The translations under genes were made by a program, and so were the position numbers. Source: Torymus aiolomorphi (taxonomy: Eukaryota > Arthropoda > Insecta > Hymenoptera > Torymidae). Taken from it: a stretch of 64,000 nt of DNA. Shown one piece after another: positions 35,115 to 46,919 of the stretch (position 1 is the stretch's first letter; each line of letters opens with the position of its first letter). Below the pieces are notes generated by a model, which had not been told where the DNA came from, made no database searches, and saw only the letters and a list, made by a program, of their open reading frames with translations. Location: assembly GCA_036365515.1 (NCBI GenBank), contig CM070873.1, positions 76,038,529-76,102,528 on the forward strand, read 5' to 3'.

Positions 35115-35166
35115 ACCATAATCTTCGACGTTTCGGAGACTTTATTCATATCTCCCTCTTCAGGAA
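35115..35166 (-). ncRNA. Hammerhead-like ribozyme core in the inverted copy
   Basis: Minus-strand counterpart of the core at 38765-38812, with CTGAAGA (35163-35157), GAAA and GTC in the same order. Confidence 0.6.
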
Positions 35167-35560
35167 TCTATAATTAATAATTTAAGAAATTTAACACACT
35201 GTTTTTTTAAAAATAACACAAATATACGACGACTTACAATCCTTAATTACATATCGTAATGTCAAGTAGTTTATGCGGGCAACAATCCGCTCGTCAGTGA
35301 TTTTAGAAAACAATTTTCTCGCTTTATATATTCATGTAACATTTAAATGTGTAAGTGCGTATCTAATTCACCACTACAACATAAACAATGAAAGAGTGGG
35401 AGAAAGGCAAACCGTAAGAGTCGAAGAGAGCGAAGAGAGATACCAGGGCGACACGTATTGGCGAAAGTAACCCTAATAACCTTAGTCTCTATAATACAAG
35501 ACTATGGATACTTCCATTATACATGCGTTCCTAGTAACCTTTAGCTAACGTACATGGATG

Positions 35561-36150
35561 TTATATTTCTTTAGAGACCAAAAATTCACAATTATTTATC
35601 AGAGTATTATACACATACGGTAGTCTACTAATTTCAAATTGTTTATTAATAAAGTTATTTTGTGTATGAATAAATAGAGCTTCGGAGAATAATCTTTTTT
35701 CTTTATTGCTTTCGATATCTAGTATCTTTACGTTTTGAAAATTAATTGTGTGACTATTATCTTGTGTGTGAATAAATAATGATGAATTTTGATCTCTATC
35801 ACAGTACTTTTTTTGATGTTCTTTTATTCTAACATTCAGACGCCTACTAGTCTGCCCTACGTATGACGCGTTACAATTGTTACAATTTATCTTATAAACT
35901 ACGTTTGCATTATTATATTTTACATTTTTGTCCTTACCTAATTTTATAATATTATTTAGTTTATTAATCGTACTAAAAATTACATTAGTGTTACATTTAT
36001 TAAAAAAGTTTTTTATCGAACATTCCATTTCTTTGACAAATGGTAGAACAATAAATTTTTTCTTATTTACATTATTGAAAATTAGTGTGGTATTCTGTGA
36101 AGTGTTATTATTAAATTTTATCTTTTTTTTAACCTTTTTTTAATATGATA
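35561..36150 (-). pseudogene. GIY-YIG endonuclease domain in the inverted partial copy
   Basis: The 155-residue ORF at 35561-36028 carries VVYKINCNNCNASYVGQT, SRRLNVRIKEHQ and then FIHTQDNSH and FSEALFIHTQNNF, the full Penelope-type GIY-YIG domain: Tyr, Cys-x2-Cys, YVGQT, catalytic Arg of the basic helix, and a late conserved Glu in SEALFI. The frame continues upstream of the ATG toward 36150 in the RT-endonuclease linker. Its A7 run (near 35811) keeps the frame that the main copy has lost. The RT is not present here beyond its last ~45 residues, so the domain stands alone and cannot be a complete element. Confidence 0.75.
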
Positions 36151-36301
36151 ATCTATTATGTCTTGTGGATAATCATTGTTTTTTAATAATAATTTTATGA
36201 ACGAAATATTTTTTTCCTGAAAACTACTATGTGATAATTTTATTGCTCGATCAAATAAACTAACGAAAACATTATACAATTTAAAATACTATAGAGAACA
36301 T

Positions 36302-37817
36302 GTGAAATTTTTAATTAAATGCAGATTTTATAGTGTGGTTCCCAATCATTTGAAATTTATTACTAAGAACTTAAGAAATAATCACATGTTCTCAAATAAG
36401 TGCAAAATTAAACAAAACAAATTAGCTGATAATATAATCATTCAACTGTTAAACATCGAGATTATAGATATTCACATGAAAATTGTACAAGTAAATAAAT
36501 TAATTGATAAAATGTCGAAAGAATTGCATAATTTCGTAGGTATAGATATTTGTTCTTGGTTCATAGATTATTACAATACTAAACTCACATTTGTTATGAC
36601 TAAAGTTACAATGAAATTGGAAAAAAAACTTGATGTTTGTGAAAAAACAAAAAAGTTCATAAAACATCACCCAGATATCTTAATAACTAGAGCTGATAAG
36701 GGAAATGCAACTGTCATAATTAAAAAGTCCACATATTCAGAAAAAACAGAACTATTATTTTGTGATGAGAAATATTATGAAAAAATTAAAAAGAATCCGT
36801 TGCCTAGTCTTGAAAGAAAAACTAATGAGTTAATTAAATGGCTCAATAAAATAGATTTTATGGGTAATGAAAAAAAGTTTCTTCCAATTTTACAAGAATT
36901 TAACATATCAAAAGCATACGGATTAATCAAAATACATAAAACTGGTTTTCCAGTAAGACCTATAATTTCGACTGTAAATTCACCAACGTATTTTGTTTCA
37001 AAGTTTTTTGCAAAATTCCTACAGAATAATCTTAAAACTCCTAAATCTCACATAGATAATAGTTTAAAATTAAAAGAAAAAATCGATAACTTGTATATTC
37101 CATTAGATCATGAGATCATAAGTTTCGATGTAATCAGTTTGTTTACGAATGTCCCAGAATATTTAGTTTGTAATGCTCGAAAAAAGGAGACATCAATTGT
37201 ATAATAAAATTAACATTAATTGTTCTGAATTCCTCCATGTTATTAAGTTTATCTTAAATAATAATTTCTTTCAATTTAACGGAAAATTTTATAGACAGAC
37301 TTTTGGATCAGCCATGGGTAATCCAATAAGTCCAATACTGTCAGACATAGTCATGGATGATTTAGAATCTTACTGTATTAATAAATTACAATTTAAACCG
37401 CTATTTTATTATCGTTATGTGGATGATATTGTACTGTGTATACACAAGAATGACATTGATAATACGTTAAAGATATTTAATGCGTACGATTTGAATTTAC
37501 AATTTACGGTTGAAAAACCCAAGAACAATAGTATAAGTTTTTTAGACATTGAAATTATTATAAATGATCATAGAAATATTATTACAAATTGGTATAAAAA
37601 ACCAACTTTTTCAGGCCGGTATCTAAATTACAATTCTCACCATCCCCAAAGTAATAAAATTGCTATTATTTATTGTTTAATTGATCGAGCAATAAAATTA
37701 TCACATAATAGTTTTCAGGAAAAAAATATTTCGTTCATAAAATTATTATTAAAAAACAATGATTATCCACAAGACATAATAGATTATCATATTAAAAAAA
37801 GGTTAAAAAAAAGATAA
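36302..37817 (+). pseudogene. Penelope-like reverse transcriptase, one frameshift
   Basis: The first frame (36302-37204, 300 aa) holds TRADKGNATVIIKK, KAYGLIKIHKTGFPVRPIIS and ISFDVISLFTNVP (RT motif A, catalytic Asp). After a frameshift near 37165-37175 the next frame (37173-37817, 214 aa) holds QTFGSAMGNPISPILSDIV (motif B), YYRYVDDIVLCI (motif C, YVDD) and ISFLDIEI, followed by WYKKPTFSGRYLNYNSHHP. The order and the PxRPI and SLFTNVP signatures are specific to Penelope-like RTs, which are related to telomerase RT. The start is uncertain: 36302 lies close behind the junction with the inverted copy, so the N-terminus is probably truncated. A second shift in the A-rich end (37797-37817) separates it from the endonuclease. 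Confidence 0.85.
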
Positions 37818-37819
37818 AA

Positions 37820-38370
37820 TTTAATAATAACACTTCACAGAATACCACACTAATTTTCAATAATGTAAATAAGAAAAAATTTATTGTTCTACCATTTGTC
37901 AAAGAAATGGAATGTTCGATAAAAAACTTTTTTAATAAATGTAACACTAATGTAATTTTTAGTACGATTAATAAACTAAATAATATTATAAAATTAGGTA
38001 AGGACAAAAATGTAAAATATAATAATGCAAACGTAGTTTATAAGATAAATTGTAACAATTGTAACGCGTCATACGTAGGGCAGACTAGTAGGCGTCTGAA
38101 TGTTAGAATAAAAGAACATCAAAAAAGTACTGTGATAGAGATCAAAATTCATCATTATTTATTCACACACAAGATAATAGTTACAAAATTAATTTTCAAA
38201 ACGTAAAGATACTAGATATCGAAAGCAATAAAGAAAAAGATTATTCTCCGAAGCTCTATTTATTCATACACAAAATAACTTTATTAATAAACAATTTGAA
38301 ATTAGTAGACTACCGTATGTATATAATACTCTGATAAATAATTGTGAATTTTTGGTCTCTAAAGAAATAT
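37820..38370 (+). pseudogene. GIY-YIG endonuclease domain of the main Penelope-like copy
   Basis: The frame entering at about 37820 runs through KKKFIVLPFVKEMECSIK to VVYKINCNNCNASYVGQT and RLNVRIKEHQ, then breaks. Compared with the inverted copy, the run of A after GAACATC (38119-38125) has six instead of seven A, so a one-base deletion destroys the C-terminal part including the SEAL helix, which is still visible in another frame to about 38370. Role in the family: nicks DNA and allows RT priming. Inactive as it stands. Confidence 0.75.
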
Positions 38371-38764
38371 AACATCCATGTACGTTAGCTAAAAGGTTAC
38401 TAGGAACGCATGTATAATGGAAGTATCCATAGTCTTGTATTATAGAGACTAAGGTTATTAGGGTTACTTTCGCCAATACGTGTCGCCCTGGTATCTCTCT
38501 TCGCTCTCTTCGACTCTTACGGTTTGCCTTTCTCCCACTCTTTCATTGTTTATGTTGTAGTGGTGAATTAGATACGCACTTACACATTTAAATGTTACTT
38601 GAATATATAAAGCGAGAAAATTGTTTTCTAAAATCACTGACGAGCGGATTGTTGCCCGCATAAACTACTTGACATTACGATATGTAATTAAGGATTGTAA
38701 GTCGTCGTATATTTGTGTTATTTTTAAAAAAACAGTGTGTTAAATTTCTTAAATTATTAATTAT

Positions 38765-38812
38765 AGATTCCTGAAGAGGGAGATATGAATAAAGTCTCCG
38801 AAACGTCGAAGA
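38765..38812 (+). ncRNA. Hammerhead-like ribozyme core, Penelope-like element terminal region
   Basis: CTGAAGA 38771-38777, stem II GGAGA/TCTCC (one extra G at the base, 11-base loop), GAAA 38800-38803, C, GTC 38805-38807. Stem I starts TTC before the core and GAA after GTC. Stem III is only about 2 bp, as known for Penelope hammerheads, which are thought to work as dimers. Compared with 12788-12831 the helices differ in sequence but keep pairing. Confidence 0.65.
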
Positions 38813-38932
38813 TTATGGTGTTTTTTATTTTTTAATTTTAAAAAAAAATCACCTCTCACTGGTAGATATGGCCATTAGCTTCATAAAATAATTAATTATC
38901 TACAATACTCTACCATTAGCTGAGATCAACAA

Positions 38933-38937
<5 letters not shown>

Positions 38938-38966
<29 letters not shown>
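38938..38966. repeat. Poly(A) tract at the end of the Penelope-like element
   Basis: About 29 consecutive A directly before the downstream target-site duplicate. Confidence 0.9.
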
Positions 38967-38973
<7 letters not shown>

Positions 38974-39124
38974 TTCTATATTGTTTTTTAAAAAATTATT
39001 CATAACATTTATTAATTTTTAGAATATTAGGTATATTTATATTTAACAAAATAATGCATAATATATATGTAGTTCATTACGTCAGCTCTGATATTATTTG
39101 TTATTTATTGATTATAAACTAATT

Positions 39125-40860
39125 TTTCAGCAAAATCCAGTAATATTTTAATTCTTGTCCGCCATTTTCAATTTTCAAAATCTGAGTTCACATTCGTAAT
39201 CAGCGAATCCAGAAACCTCCTATATACAATTTTCGGCAAAAACTGGTAATATTTCAATTTTTCGCCGCCATTTTGTATTTACAAAATCTGAGTTCAGATT
39301 CCTAATCAGAGAATCCGGAAACCCACAATATACAATTTTTAGCAAATTCCGATAAAATTTCAATTTTTGGCTGACATCTTGAGTCCATTATTTTGATTTT
39401 TCACAATCTGAGTTCAGATTTGTATTCAGCGTATCCAGAAATTCCGTAAATACAGTTTTCAGCAAAATCCAGTAATATTTGAATATTTGACCTCCATTTT
39501 CGATCAGCCATTTTGAATTTTGAAAATCTGAGTTCAGATTCGTAATCAGCGAATCCAGAAACCCCGTATATACAATTTTTAGCAAAATCCAGTATTATTG
39601 AAATATTTTGCCGCCATTTTGAATTTTAAAATCTGAGCTCAGATTCGTTATCATCGAATCCAGAAATCCTAATATGCGAATCCAGAAATTCCTCATATAC
39701 AATTGTAAAATTCAGTAATATTTCAATATTTGGCCGCCATTTTGATTTGGCCAAATATGAGTTCAGATTCGTAATCAGCGAATCCAGAAACTCCGTATAT
39801 ACAATTTTCAGCAAATTCCAGTAACATTTGAATATATGGCTGCCATCTTAGATCCGCCATTTTGAATTTTCAAAATATGAGTTCAGATTCGTAATCAGCG
39901 AATCCAGTAAAACCCTATATACAATTTTAAGGAAAATCTAGAAATATTTCAATATTTGGCAGGCATCTTCGATCCGTCATTTTTAATTTTCTAAATCTGA
40001 GTTCAGATTTGTAACCAGCGAAACCAGTAACACCCTATATACAATTGTCAGCAAAATCCAATAACATTTTAATATTTATCCGCCATCTTCGATCCGCCAT
40101 TTTAAATTTTTATAAGTTGAATTCAGATTCGTCATCATGCAAATCCAGAAATTCCTCATATACGATTGCAAAATTCGGCAATGTTTCAATATTTGGCCGC
40201 TATTTTCATTTGGCAAAATATGAGTTCAAATTCGTAATCAACGAATCCAGATACCCCTATGTACAATTTTCAGCATAATCCAGTAATATTTCAATTTTTG
40301 TCCGCCATTTTATCTTTACAAAATCTGCGTTCAGATTCCTAATCAGAGAATCCGAAAACACATAATATACAATTTTCAGCAAAATCCATTAATGTTTGAA
40401 TATTTGGCCTCCATCTTCGATCCGCCATTTTGAATTCTGAAAATCTGAGTTCAGATTCATAGTCATCGAATCCAGAAATTCCGTACATACAATTTTCGGT
40501 AAGATCCAGTAATATTTCAATATTTGGCTTCCATCATCGATCCGCCATTTTGAATTCTCAAAATCTGATTACTGATTCATTACCAGCGAATCCGAAAATA
40601 CACTATATAAAATTTTTAGCATAATATGAGGAATGGATTAAGTATGATGGGATAGGTGGAGGGATCGGTGGGGAGGGGGCGTGGCGGAGACGTGAAGTGG
40701 ATCGAGGGGGTGGAGGTGGATAGGGTGGCCGACACCCTTCAAAATAACGTAAAATTTGAATTAATTTCAACGTAAAAAATGGAGGGGAAGTGGAGAGGGG
40801 TGGCGGGTAGTGGAGGGGGTGGAGGGGGTAGGTACCCATTTTGAGCCTTACAAATATATA
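39125..40860. repeat. 105-125-bp minisatellite plus G-rich segment, array 2 (inverse of array 1)
   Basis: About fourteen units carrying CAGATTCGTAATCAGCGAATC and CGATCCGCCATTTTGAATT, the reverse complement of the 28-kb array, followed by a G-rich segment (40640-40830) and GGTACCCATTTTGAGCCTTA. The minus strand again translates into the 40-residue repeat (39388-39585, 39626-39814). Confidence 0.75.
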
Positions 40861-40872
40861 ATATAGGAAGCG

Positions 40873-40877
<5 letters not shown>

Positions 40878-40953
<76 letters not shown>
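40878..40953. repeat. (TA)n microsatellite
   Basis: Pure TA of about 76 bp beside the minisatellite element; a similar tract occupies the matching position at 27679-27720. Confidence 0.95.
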
Positions 40954-40958
<5 letters not shown>

Positions 40959-41155
40959 GTTTTATGTTAGTTTCCAGGACATTCCAGATGTTTAACGTTG
41001 GTTTCGGGGACATTTGTTAGTTTTGGGGACAGTCCCTGAATCTACATATGTTTAACGTCAGTTTTGAGGACATTGGCCCCCATAAGAGACATTATTTCTT
41101 TAGTCACGTATAGGTATACAGTAACATGGGGTCCTGGGAACTAACGTTATACAAG

Positions 41156-41159
<4 letters not shown>

Positions 41160-41212
<53 letters not shown>
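41160..41212. repeat. (TA)n microsatellite replacing the start of the LTR
   Basis: TA tract running directly into LTR sequence; the first ~45 bp expected from the solo LTR are missing. Confidence 0.9.
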
Positions 41213-41213
41213 G

Positions 41214-41816
41214 AAACGAAGGCGAGCTGCACGTCAGCAGCTCGCAGGACATCGAACCTCGAATTATAGCTGATGCAAGTCAGCAGTGCAAGAAGTAGAA
41301 GCTCTCGGAACTCAGGTGCGTGGACGGGAGCGAACGGCACGTCAGCAAATCGTAGGACGACGAACTTCAAATTGCCATTGCAAGTCAGCAGCACGTCAGA
41401 CTCAAGAACGAGATGACGAAATCCGGGCGCATCTAGCACAGCATCGAAAAGCCGACACGATGGCTCGATTTGCAATCGAAAGGTTAGCGATCGACTCCCA
41501 CCCACGGACGCTTCGATGCCTATATAAATACAGTTAGACAGGCAGACGAGGGAAACAGTCAGAGAGCACAAGACCATCCAGGAACGAGTGAAGAAGGACG
41601 AGCAAGGACGCTCTGCGTCAGCGATCCACGAAGAAGACTACAATTACGAGCAATCGCGCCGCGAGTAGGACTTGTTATCTCTCTCTCGTATTAAGTATAT
41701 AATAAATATACAATTCCATTATATACGTGCCTTGTATTTCATTGCACCGTTCCATCGCTGGAACGGCACAGAAAGCTACAACTCTCCACCCGTTATAGTT
41801 GTGAAAACACGTAACA
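41214..41816 (+). mobile_element. 5' LTR of Gypsy copy 1 (5'-truncated)
   Basis: Collinear with the solo LTR at 28849-29486. It ends TTGTGAAAACACGTAACA. TATATAAATA near 41521 is a TATA-like box and AATAAA at 41701 a possible polyadenylation signal. The internal region begins TTAAATTGGTTCTATG; the primer-binding tRNA was not identified. Confidence 0.85.
41519..41529 (+). promoter_or_regulatory. TATA box of the Gypsy LTR
   Basis: CCTATATAAATAC lies about 300 bp into the LTR and is kept at the matching position of the solo LTR (complement near 29134-29145). In copy 2 the site reads AAATAAATAC (near 62735), so the TATA is damaged. Confidence 0.5.
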
Positions 41817-42059
41817 TTAAATTGGTTCTATGTGTGGGGTGTCTATTAGAAATACAAGCTATCTTGAATTGTGAAACGCGCTTCAGAACGCTCGCATCGC
41901 TACGACCGACAATAAACAGAAAGGATGAAGGTAGCAGTGTTCACTCTCTTCATTGTCTGTCTGCAAGGGTAAGCAAATTTCTGTTATCCATTTTCACGTT
42001 AGTCCCTCGTGGGTATCGCGCGGCAAGCAGCTATTCCAAATTATTCAAAATTGAATTAA

Positions 42060-43713
42060 TCATTGCTCCGGAGAAAGCCACTAAACGGTGCAGAAGAAAA
42101 AGGGTACGCTCCTACTTGAAAAGAAAAAGAAGAAAGCAAAGATCAGAAATGTTCAACTTCAGGAAGAAATCGCCTAAGAACTAAAACTTGTATTGCAGCA
42201 GCTGGACGAAGAACTTCAGGCTGGATTCGGAATATTTACCGAAGACGAATTAGAAATAGCTGCATACTACCGAAAGGAAGTAGAGAGGATGCACCGTCTT
42301 GTAGAGGAAAGAGAGAGCCGACCTCCTAGCAGGTTCTCGACAGATTCAGTGAAATTACAAATAAATGAAGCGGCCTTAGGAGCAGGAATCAGTGGTATCC
42401 AGGAGGCTTCTGTAAGCGAACAGATAAATAAGAATGAAATATTGACACTTCCCCGAGTGCATGGTGTACAACACTAGCCAGCGGGATGCAAGTCCATCAA
42501 AATGAAACAGCCACTGAGGTAAGGCCAGGAGATGTATACCCAGGTCCAGAGTTTATGACATGGCGTGCTCCATATCCACCTAATTCACATATATCCGGAT
42601 CTGTACCTCTGCACACACCGTACCCGACAGCTGATGTAAGGAGAACAACGGGAGAATACGATATATAACTACCACAGGATTACTCACAGCTGCAGGGACC
42701 CCTTCGCGGCCTTTACAATTGGAGCTACATCGAGGAAACGGGAAACTACAACAATCGGCGCGACCGGAATCAAGGACCAGTCCGCACCGATGAAAGAACC
42801 GGGACATATTACGGTCAACCAGAGAATCACCCTTACAAGGCATCAGGGTTAGCGCCTCCCGGACCCACTGGGTCATCCTGGTATAGACCCCGAGAATCAG
42901 AAGGTACGGACACATGTCCCTTTTCAATCCCCCAAGCTACAAATATGATTCCGCATTTCGAAGGCGTGCCCGAAAAGGTGACAATATTTTGTCGAGTGGT
43001 TCGAGATTTACGTAGAGAATTAGGAGCGGGGAAGGAGGACTGGCTCAAAAGCAACGTTTGTCTGCGACGAAAAGGTCAAGCGGCAAAGGTCTTTTTGCCA
43101 TGCCTAGAACGCTTTCAGTCTCTCGACCAATTACTTAAAGCGATATCCGAAAAATACAGCGATAATGAAAATACAGATCAAATAATGTGGAAGTTAAAGA
43201 CAATAAACAACTGGCAGGAGAGAACGTCACCGATTACGGGCAAAGAGTGATCATACTGCTGAGTAAGCTGCAACGATCATATAATACGGACTGCACGGTA
43301 TGCAACATGGAAAAAGACTCTCACAGAAGACGGGGCGAGGCACAAGCATTAAAGCAGTTTCTATACGGACTCAAGGTGGACGTACAACACCTAGTTAATG
43401 GCAAACAACCACGGAGCTTGGAGGAAGCCATCACTGAAGCCAGGCGAATAGAAAAGAAATGAGTGCACGTTTCGATAATCCAGAGGTAAGGAGTCCTACA
43501 GCTGGGGCTACGTTTAGGTTAACAACTGCCCAAGAAGCAATCGAGTATTGTAAAAAAGGCAATCACAGCGAAGATGTATGTTGGAAAAAGGCCAAGGATG
43601 CCAAATTTTGTGGGTTTTGTGATATAAAAGGCCATATCCTCGAGGAATGTTTGTCAATAAAGAAGGCAGTGCAAAATGGCCAATTGCGCAGAAATAAACT
43701 CGAGAGTTGATCA
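42060..43713 (+). pseudogene. Gypsy copy 1 gag
   Basis: Reading through several breaks: a basic, coiled-coil-like N-terminus (LLLEKKKKKAKIRNVQLQEE then a TAA, QQLDEELQAGFG); a proline-rich middle (42486-42900); a capsid-like segment (42945-43462) with PHFEGVPEKVTIFCRVVRDL and NVTDYGQRVIILLSKLQ; and a zinc-knuckle end (43459-43710). The second knuckle, CGFCDIKGHILEEC, is an intact CCHC; the first (YCKKGNHSEDVC) lacks its first Cys. A frameshift near 43185-43205 splits the capsid. The gag stop (42175-42177) and this frameshift are also present in copy 2. Gag would package element RNA. It cannot be translated as one protein. Confidence 0.75.
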
Positions 43714-45121
43714 ACGACCACGAGCTCATCACAGGCAGTGTCAGCACGATTCAACAAACGGCACGACACACGCGAAACTCGGGAGGTCGAGGAATACGAG
43801 GTGATAGAGACAGGGATACAGCGGATTGAAACTGATCAGGATACGATGATCGAAGAAATAGCCGAGAAAGGAGTATCGACCGCGACCAAGATCACCTAAA
43901 TAATAACCGCGAAGATCGAGGATCGCGGAGAGGTAGTAATTCATATCACCATCGTAATAATGATAGAAATCACAGTAAGGATAGAGATCGGAATAACGAC
44001 CGTAGATAAGATAATCGGAAAAAGTATAATCGCAATTACAATAGGGATGACCGATATCGTCGAGACGACAGTAGAAATCGCTACAACGGCCGAAGTATAC
44101 TGAAGATAGAAGAGAGTGGGACTCTAAAGTTACCAGTCAAGGTCAACAAGACAATACTGCGGGTCATTTAAACTCTCAGGACCCTCGGCACCAGAGTCCT
44201 ACAGGACCGAGCAGCAACTAAAAGAAGAGGCACCAGCCGCGCAACGACCACATTATGTTATGAGATTCGCCCAAGCAGGACGTCAACCTCCCATAGTAAA
44301 TATGGGTAGTCCTACTTTACAAAAGGGCAGAGGCCGATTTTATATCGATACAGACGCGGATGTATCGTTGACTAAGCAGAAATACATAAAACAAGAAGTC
44401 AGCGTAAATAAGAAGTAACTGGTTTCAATAAGTGGCATTACGCCCGGAGAGTGCGTAACCCTTGGGAGCGTAAAAGTAAAATTAAATGGACTCCCATGCG
44501 AAGCGCACGTAGTCCCTGATAGCTTCCCCATCGACATAGATGGATTATTGGAATGGGATATGATGACAAGATACGGAGTCAAGGTCAACGCCGCTAATAA
44601 ACGCCTGGAAGTGGACAAATTAGTAATACCCTTCGAAAGAGAGAAAGAATTTTTAATTCTCCCACGTACAAGGCAATTAATCTACGCTCGAGTCCAAAAT
44701 ATGGAAGAAAAGGTCGGGTTTGTATTCCTACAGAACTTATGACCAAATCTGCTGTTCGGGAATTTTGTAGCCGAAAATAAGAAGGGTCGAGCATATGCCC
44801 TTTGTTATAATATAAGCGATAAGCCCGTAAGTATCGCGGCTCCCGTCGTTACATTAGAACTCTGCGAAATAGTACGGGAAAAAGATGAAGTCTTCAATAC
44901 AGAAGATAGTGAGGGCTTCGTGAAGGAATTCGAACACGCCCATATTTTGCGAATAATATCAGAGAAAAAAGCGGACTGAGCAACAAGGGTTTTCGAGGCA
45001 CAGGACTCCTATACACAAAAGGATTTAAACGCGGAGGAGATAGCGCACATAAAAGATTTAATAAAAGAACGCCCGCAGCTTTTCGGCCTGCCGAGGGAAA
45101 AGTTAAGAGCCATGCACTTAG
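43714..45121 (+). pseudogene. Gypsy copy 1 linker and aspartic protease region
   Basis: After gag come an Arg/Asp/Asn-rich linker (43900-44100) with an in-frame stop and then the retropepsin-like segment: GRFYIDTDADVSL at about 44329-44370, a stop 16 codons later (TAA in AAGAAGTAACTGG), and LLEWDMMTRYGVKVNAANKR. The active-site DT/SGA of retropepsins reads DTDA here, in both copies, so either the lineage lost the Gly or this is not a working protease. The 3' end (KLRAMHLV) runs into the RT through a frameshift shared with copy 2. Confidence 0.65.
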
Positions 45122-46919
45122 TTGGTGACTACAACAGAGACGCCTGTCCGAATGAAGATACATCGCCACCCCCCTGCAATAAAGGATGAGATACAGCGAG
45201 AGATCAGACAATACTTGGATGCTGGAATCATCAGGCCCTCAGATAGTCCCTACTCATCGATGATGTTGGTAGACCCCAAGAAAAGTGGTAAGAACGGAGA
45301 AAGAAGGTGGCGTATGGTTACTGACTTCCACCAACTCAACGAAATAACGGTAGGAAATAGTTATCCGCTACCGCTTACGACAGATATCATAGAGGTGGTG
45401 GCGTCAGCGAAATATATTACAGCAATTGATTAAAAACAGGGTTTTACCAGATTCCTATGGACCCTGAAGACGCACATAAAACAGCTTTCGCGGGACCTTA
45501 TAGTCATTATGAGTACACTCGGATGGGTATGGGACTGCGGAACGCACCCGCGACCTTTCAATCTCTCATGGATCTTGTCCTAAGCGGACTACAGGGAGTA
45601 GAATTGTACGTATATCTGGACGACATTATCATCTTTGTGACGGACCTGGAGGAACATGGGAAGAAGTTCAGGTTTTAATGAAGAGGTTAGACGAAGTCAA
45701 CCTTACGATCGAGCCGAGCAAATGTCAGTTCTTGCAAAGAGAGGTCAGTTTCCTGGGACAAATCGCCGGTAACGGAAAAATAAGACCGGACCGCAAGAAG
45801 ATAGAAGCCGTTCGCCACTTTCCCTTCCCAACAAATAAAAAGAAAATTAAGCAGTTCTTAGGACTAGCAGGCTATTATCGTCGGCTCGTAAAGAATTTTG
45901 CGAAAATGGCTTGCCCATTCTCTAAGCTACTAAGAGAGAAACACGACCAAGGCAAGAAGCCGTTTGTATGGGAGGAAGAACAACAGAAAGCATTTGAGAA
46001 ACTGAAAGAAGCTCTCTGCAGTGAACCAGTTTTAATGACGCTGGATCTATCAAAAGAATTCATCGTCACCACAGATGCCAGTGATTTTGCGCTAGCAGCG
46101 ATATTAGGACAAGGTGAGCCAGGGAATGATCACGCCTGTATTTGCGCATCTCGATGTCTGAGAGGACCACAATTGCGTTACTCAACCTACGATAGAGAAC
46201 TTCTTGCCATTGTATTTGCAGAGGAACAATTTCGTCCCTTCTTATACGGACGAAAATTCACCGTTATAACAGATCATGAACCGTTGAAGCATTTTCATAA
46301 CACTAAGAAACCAGATTTGAGATTCAACAGGTTAAAGGCAGAATTATGTGGTTACGAATTTGAAATAATTTATCGGCCAGGACCACGCAACTGTAACGCG
46401 GATGCACTATCCCTGAATCCCATATTGCGTGACGGTGAAGAGGACCCAGATCGACCAAGGGTAGAACTCTACGCATTAGCCGAGAAACAAGAAAAGGAGG
46501 ACAATTATAATGAATACGATCCACCAGCAAAGATACGTTACGCAACTAGAGTGGCCACAAAAAGGAATCGCAACCAAGACGAGGATCATGGATCCACGAG
46601 CGAAGGAAGCCTCCGTAATCCGAAGAAAATACCAAATCAGAAATTATCATCAGATTCGGATGAAAGAGAGGACTCTGAAGAGGAGTCAAGGAAAGAACTG
46701 AGGAAGCGTAAGTATACTAAGCACGCCGAGAAAAAGTCAGGACGAAAATTTCCAGTCTGCGAAAAAATCAGCGGGAGCAACATAGCAAGCACCGAGCCCA
46801 TATTGACCCAGGCGGAAATCGACAAAACAACTGCCTTACATGCGAAAAGAACTCAATATGGAAGGAGAAATCGGAGCGATAAGTACACCTTTAGCCCCCC
46901 ATTTAGTGCTTTTCCCTAG
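45122..46919 (+). pseudogene. Gypsy copy 1 reverse transcriptase and RNase H
   Basis: RT blocks: AGIIRPSDSPYSSMMLVDPK, DFHQLNEITVGNSYPLPL, YITAID, MGMGLRNAPATFQSLMD and VYLDDIII (YLDD catalytic box, ~45615). Breaks: a private one-base deletion after AID (45431) and a shift after YLDD (45678) shared with copy 2. The next frame gives the connection domain (FLGLAGYYRR) and RNase H (TTDASDFALAAILG, YDRELLAIVFA, ITDHEPLKHF, NADALS), typical of Ty3/Gypsy RH. An acidic/basic low-complexity tail then continues to a stop at 46919. The RT copies element RNA into DNA and RH removes the RNA strand. Confidence 0.9.

Larger units (their letters stand above)
35037..38966 (+). mobile_element. Penelope-like element with inverted 5' partial copy, poly(A) end and 14-bp target duplication
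   Basis: TTTTAAATTCTATA occurs at 35023-35036 and 38967-38980. The element starts with an inverted copy of its own 3' part (35037-36258, reverse complement of 37684-38902), then has RT (36302-37817), GIY-YIG endonuclease (37820-38360) and a terminal region with a hammerhead-like core, and ends in 29 A (38938-38966). Inverted partial copies and variable-length target duplications are typical of Penelope-like elements. Several homopolymer frameshifts disable it, but overall it is well preserved. Confidence 0.8.

Noticed and set aside
35928..36143. 71-residue ORF present identically at 35928-36143 (+) and 37792-38007 (-)
   Set aside because: Antisense shadow of the RT-endonuclease linker; identical because of the inverted copy.
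41104..41577. 157-residue minus ORF over the LTR, partner at 62686-63066
   Set aside because: Antisense of LTR U3 plus a (TA)n tract; no known LTR-encoded protein of this kind, and the copies are too similar for conservation to be informative.
41672..42184. 170-residue ORF at the Gypsy LTR end, with a 170-residue partner in copy 2 (62093-62605)
   Set aside because: It starts within the LTR and reads the leader and the gag start in a non-gag frame. The gag coiled-coil frame is a different one; conservation follows from copy identity.
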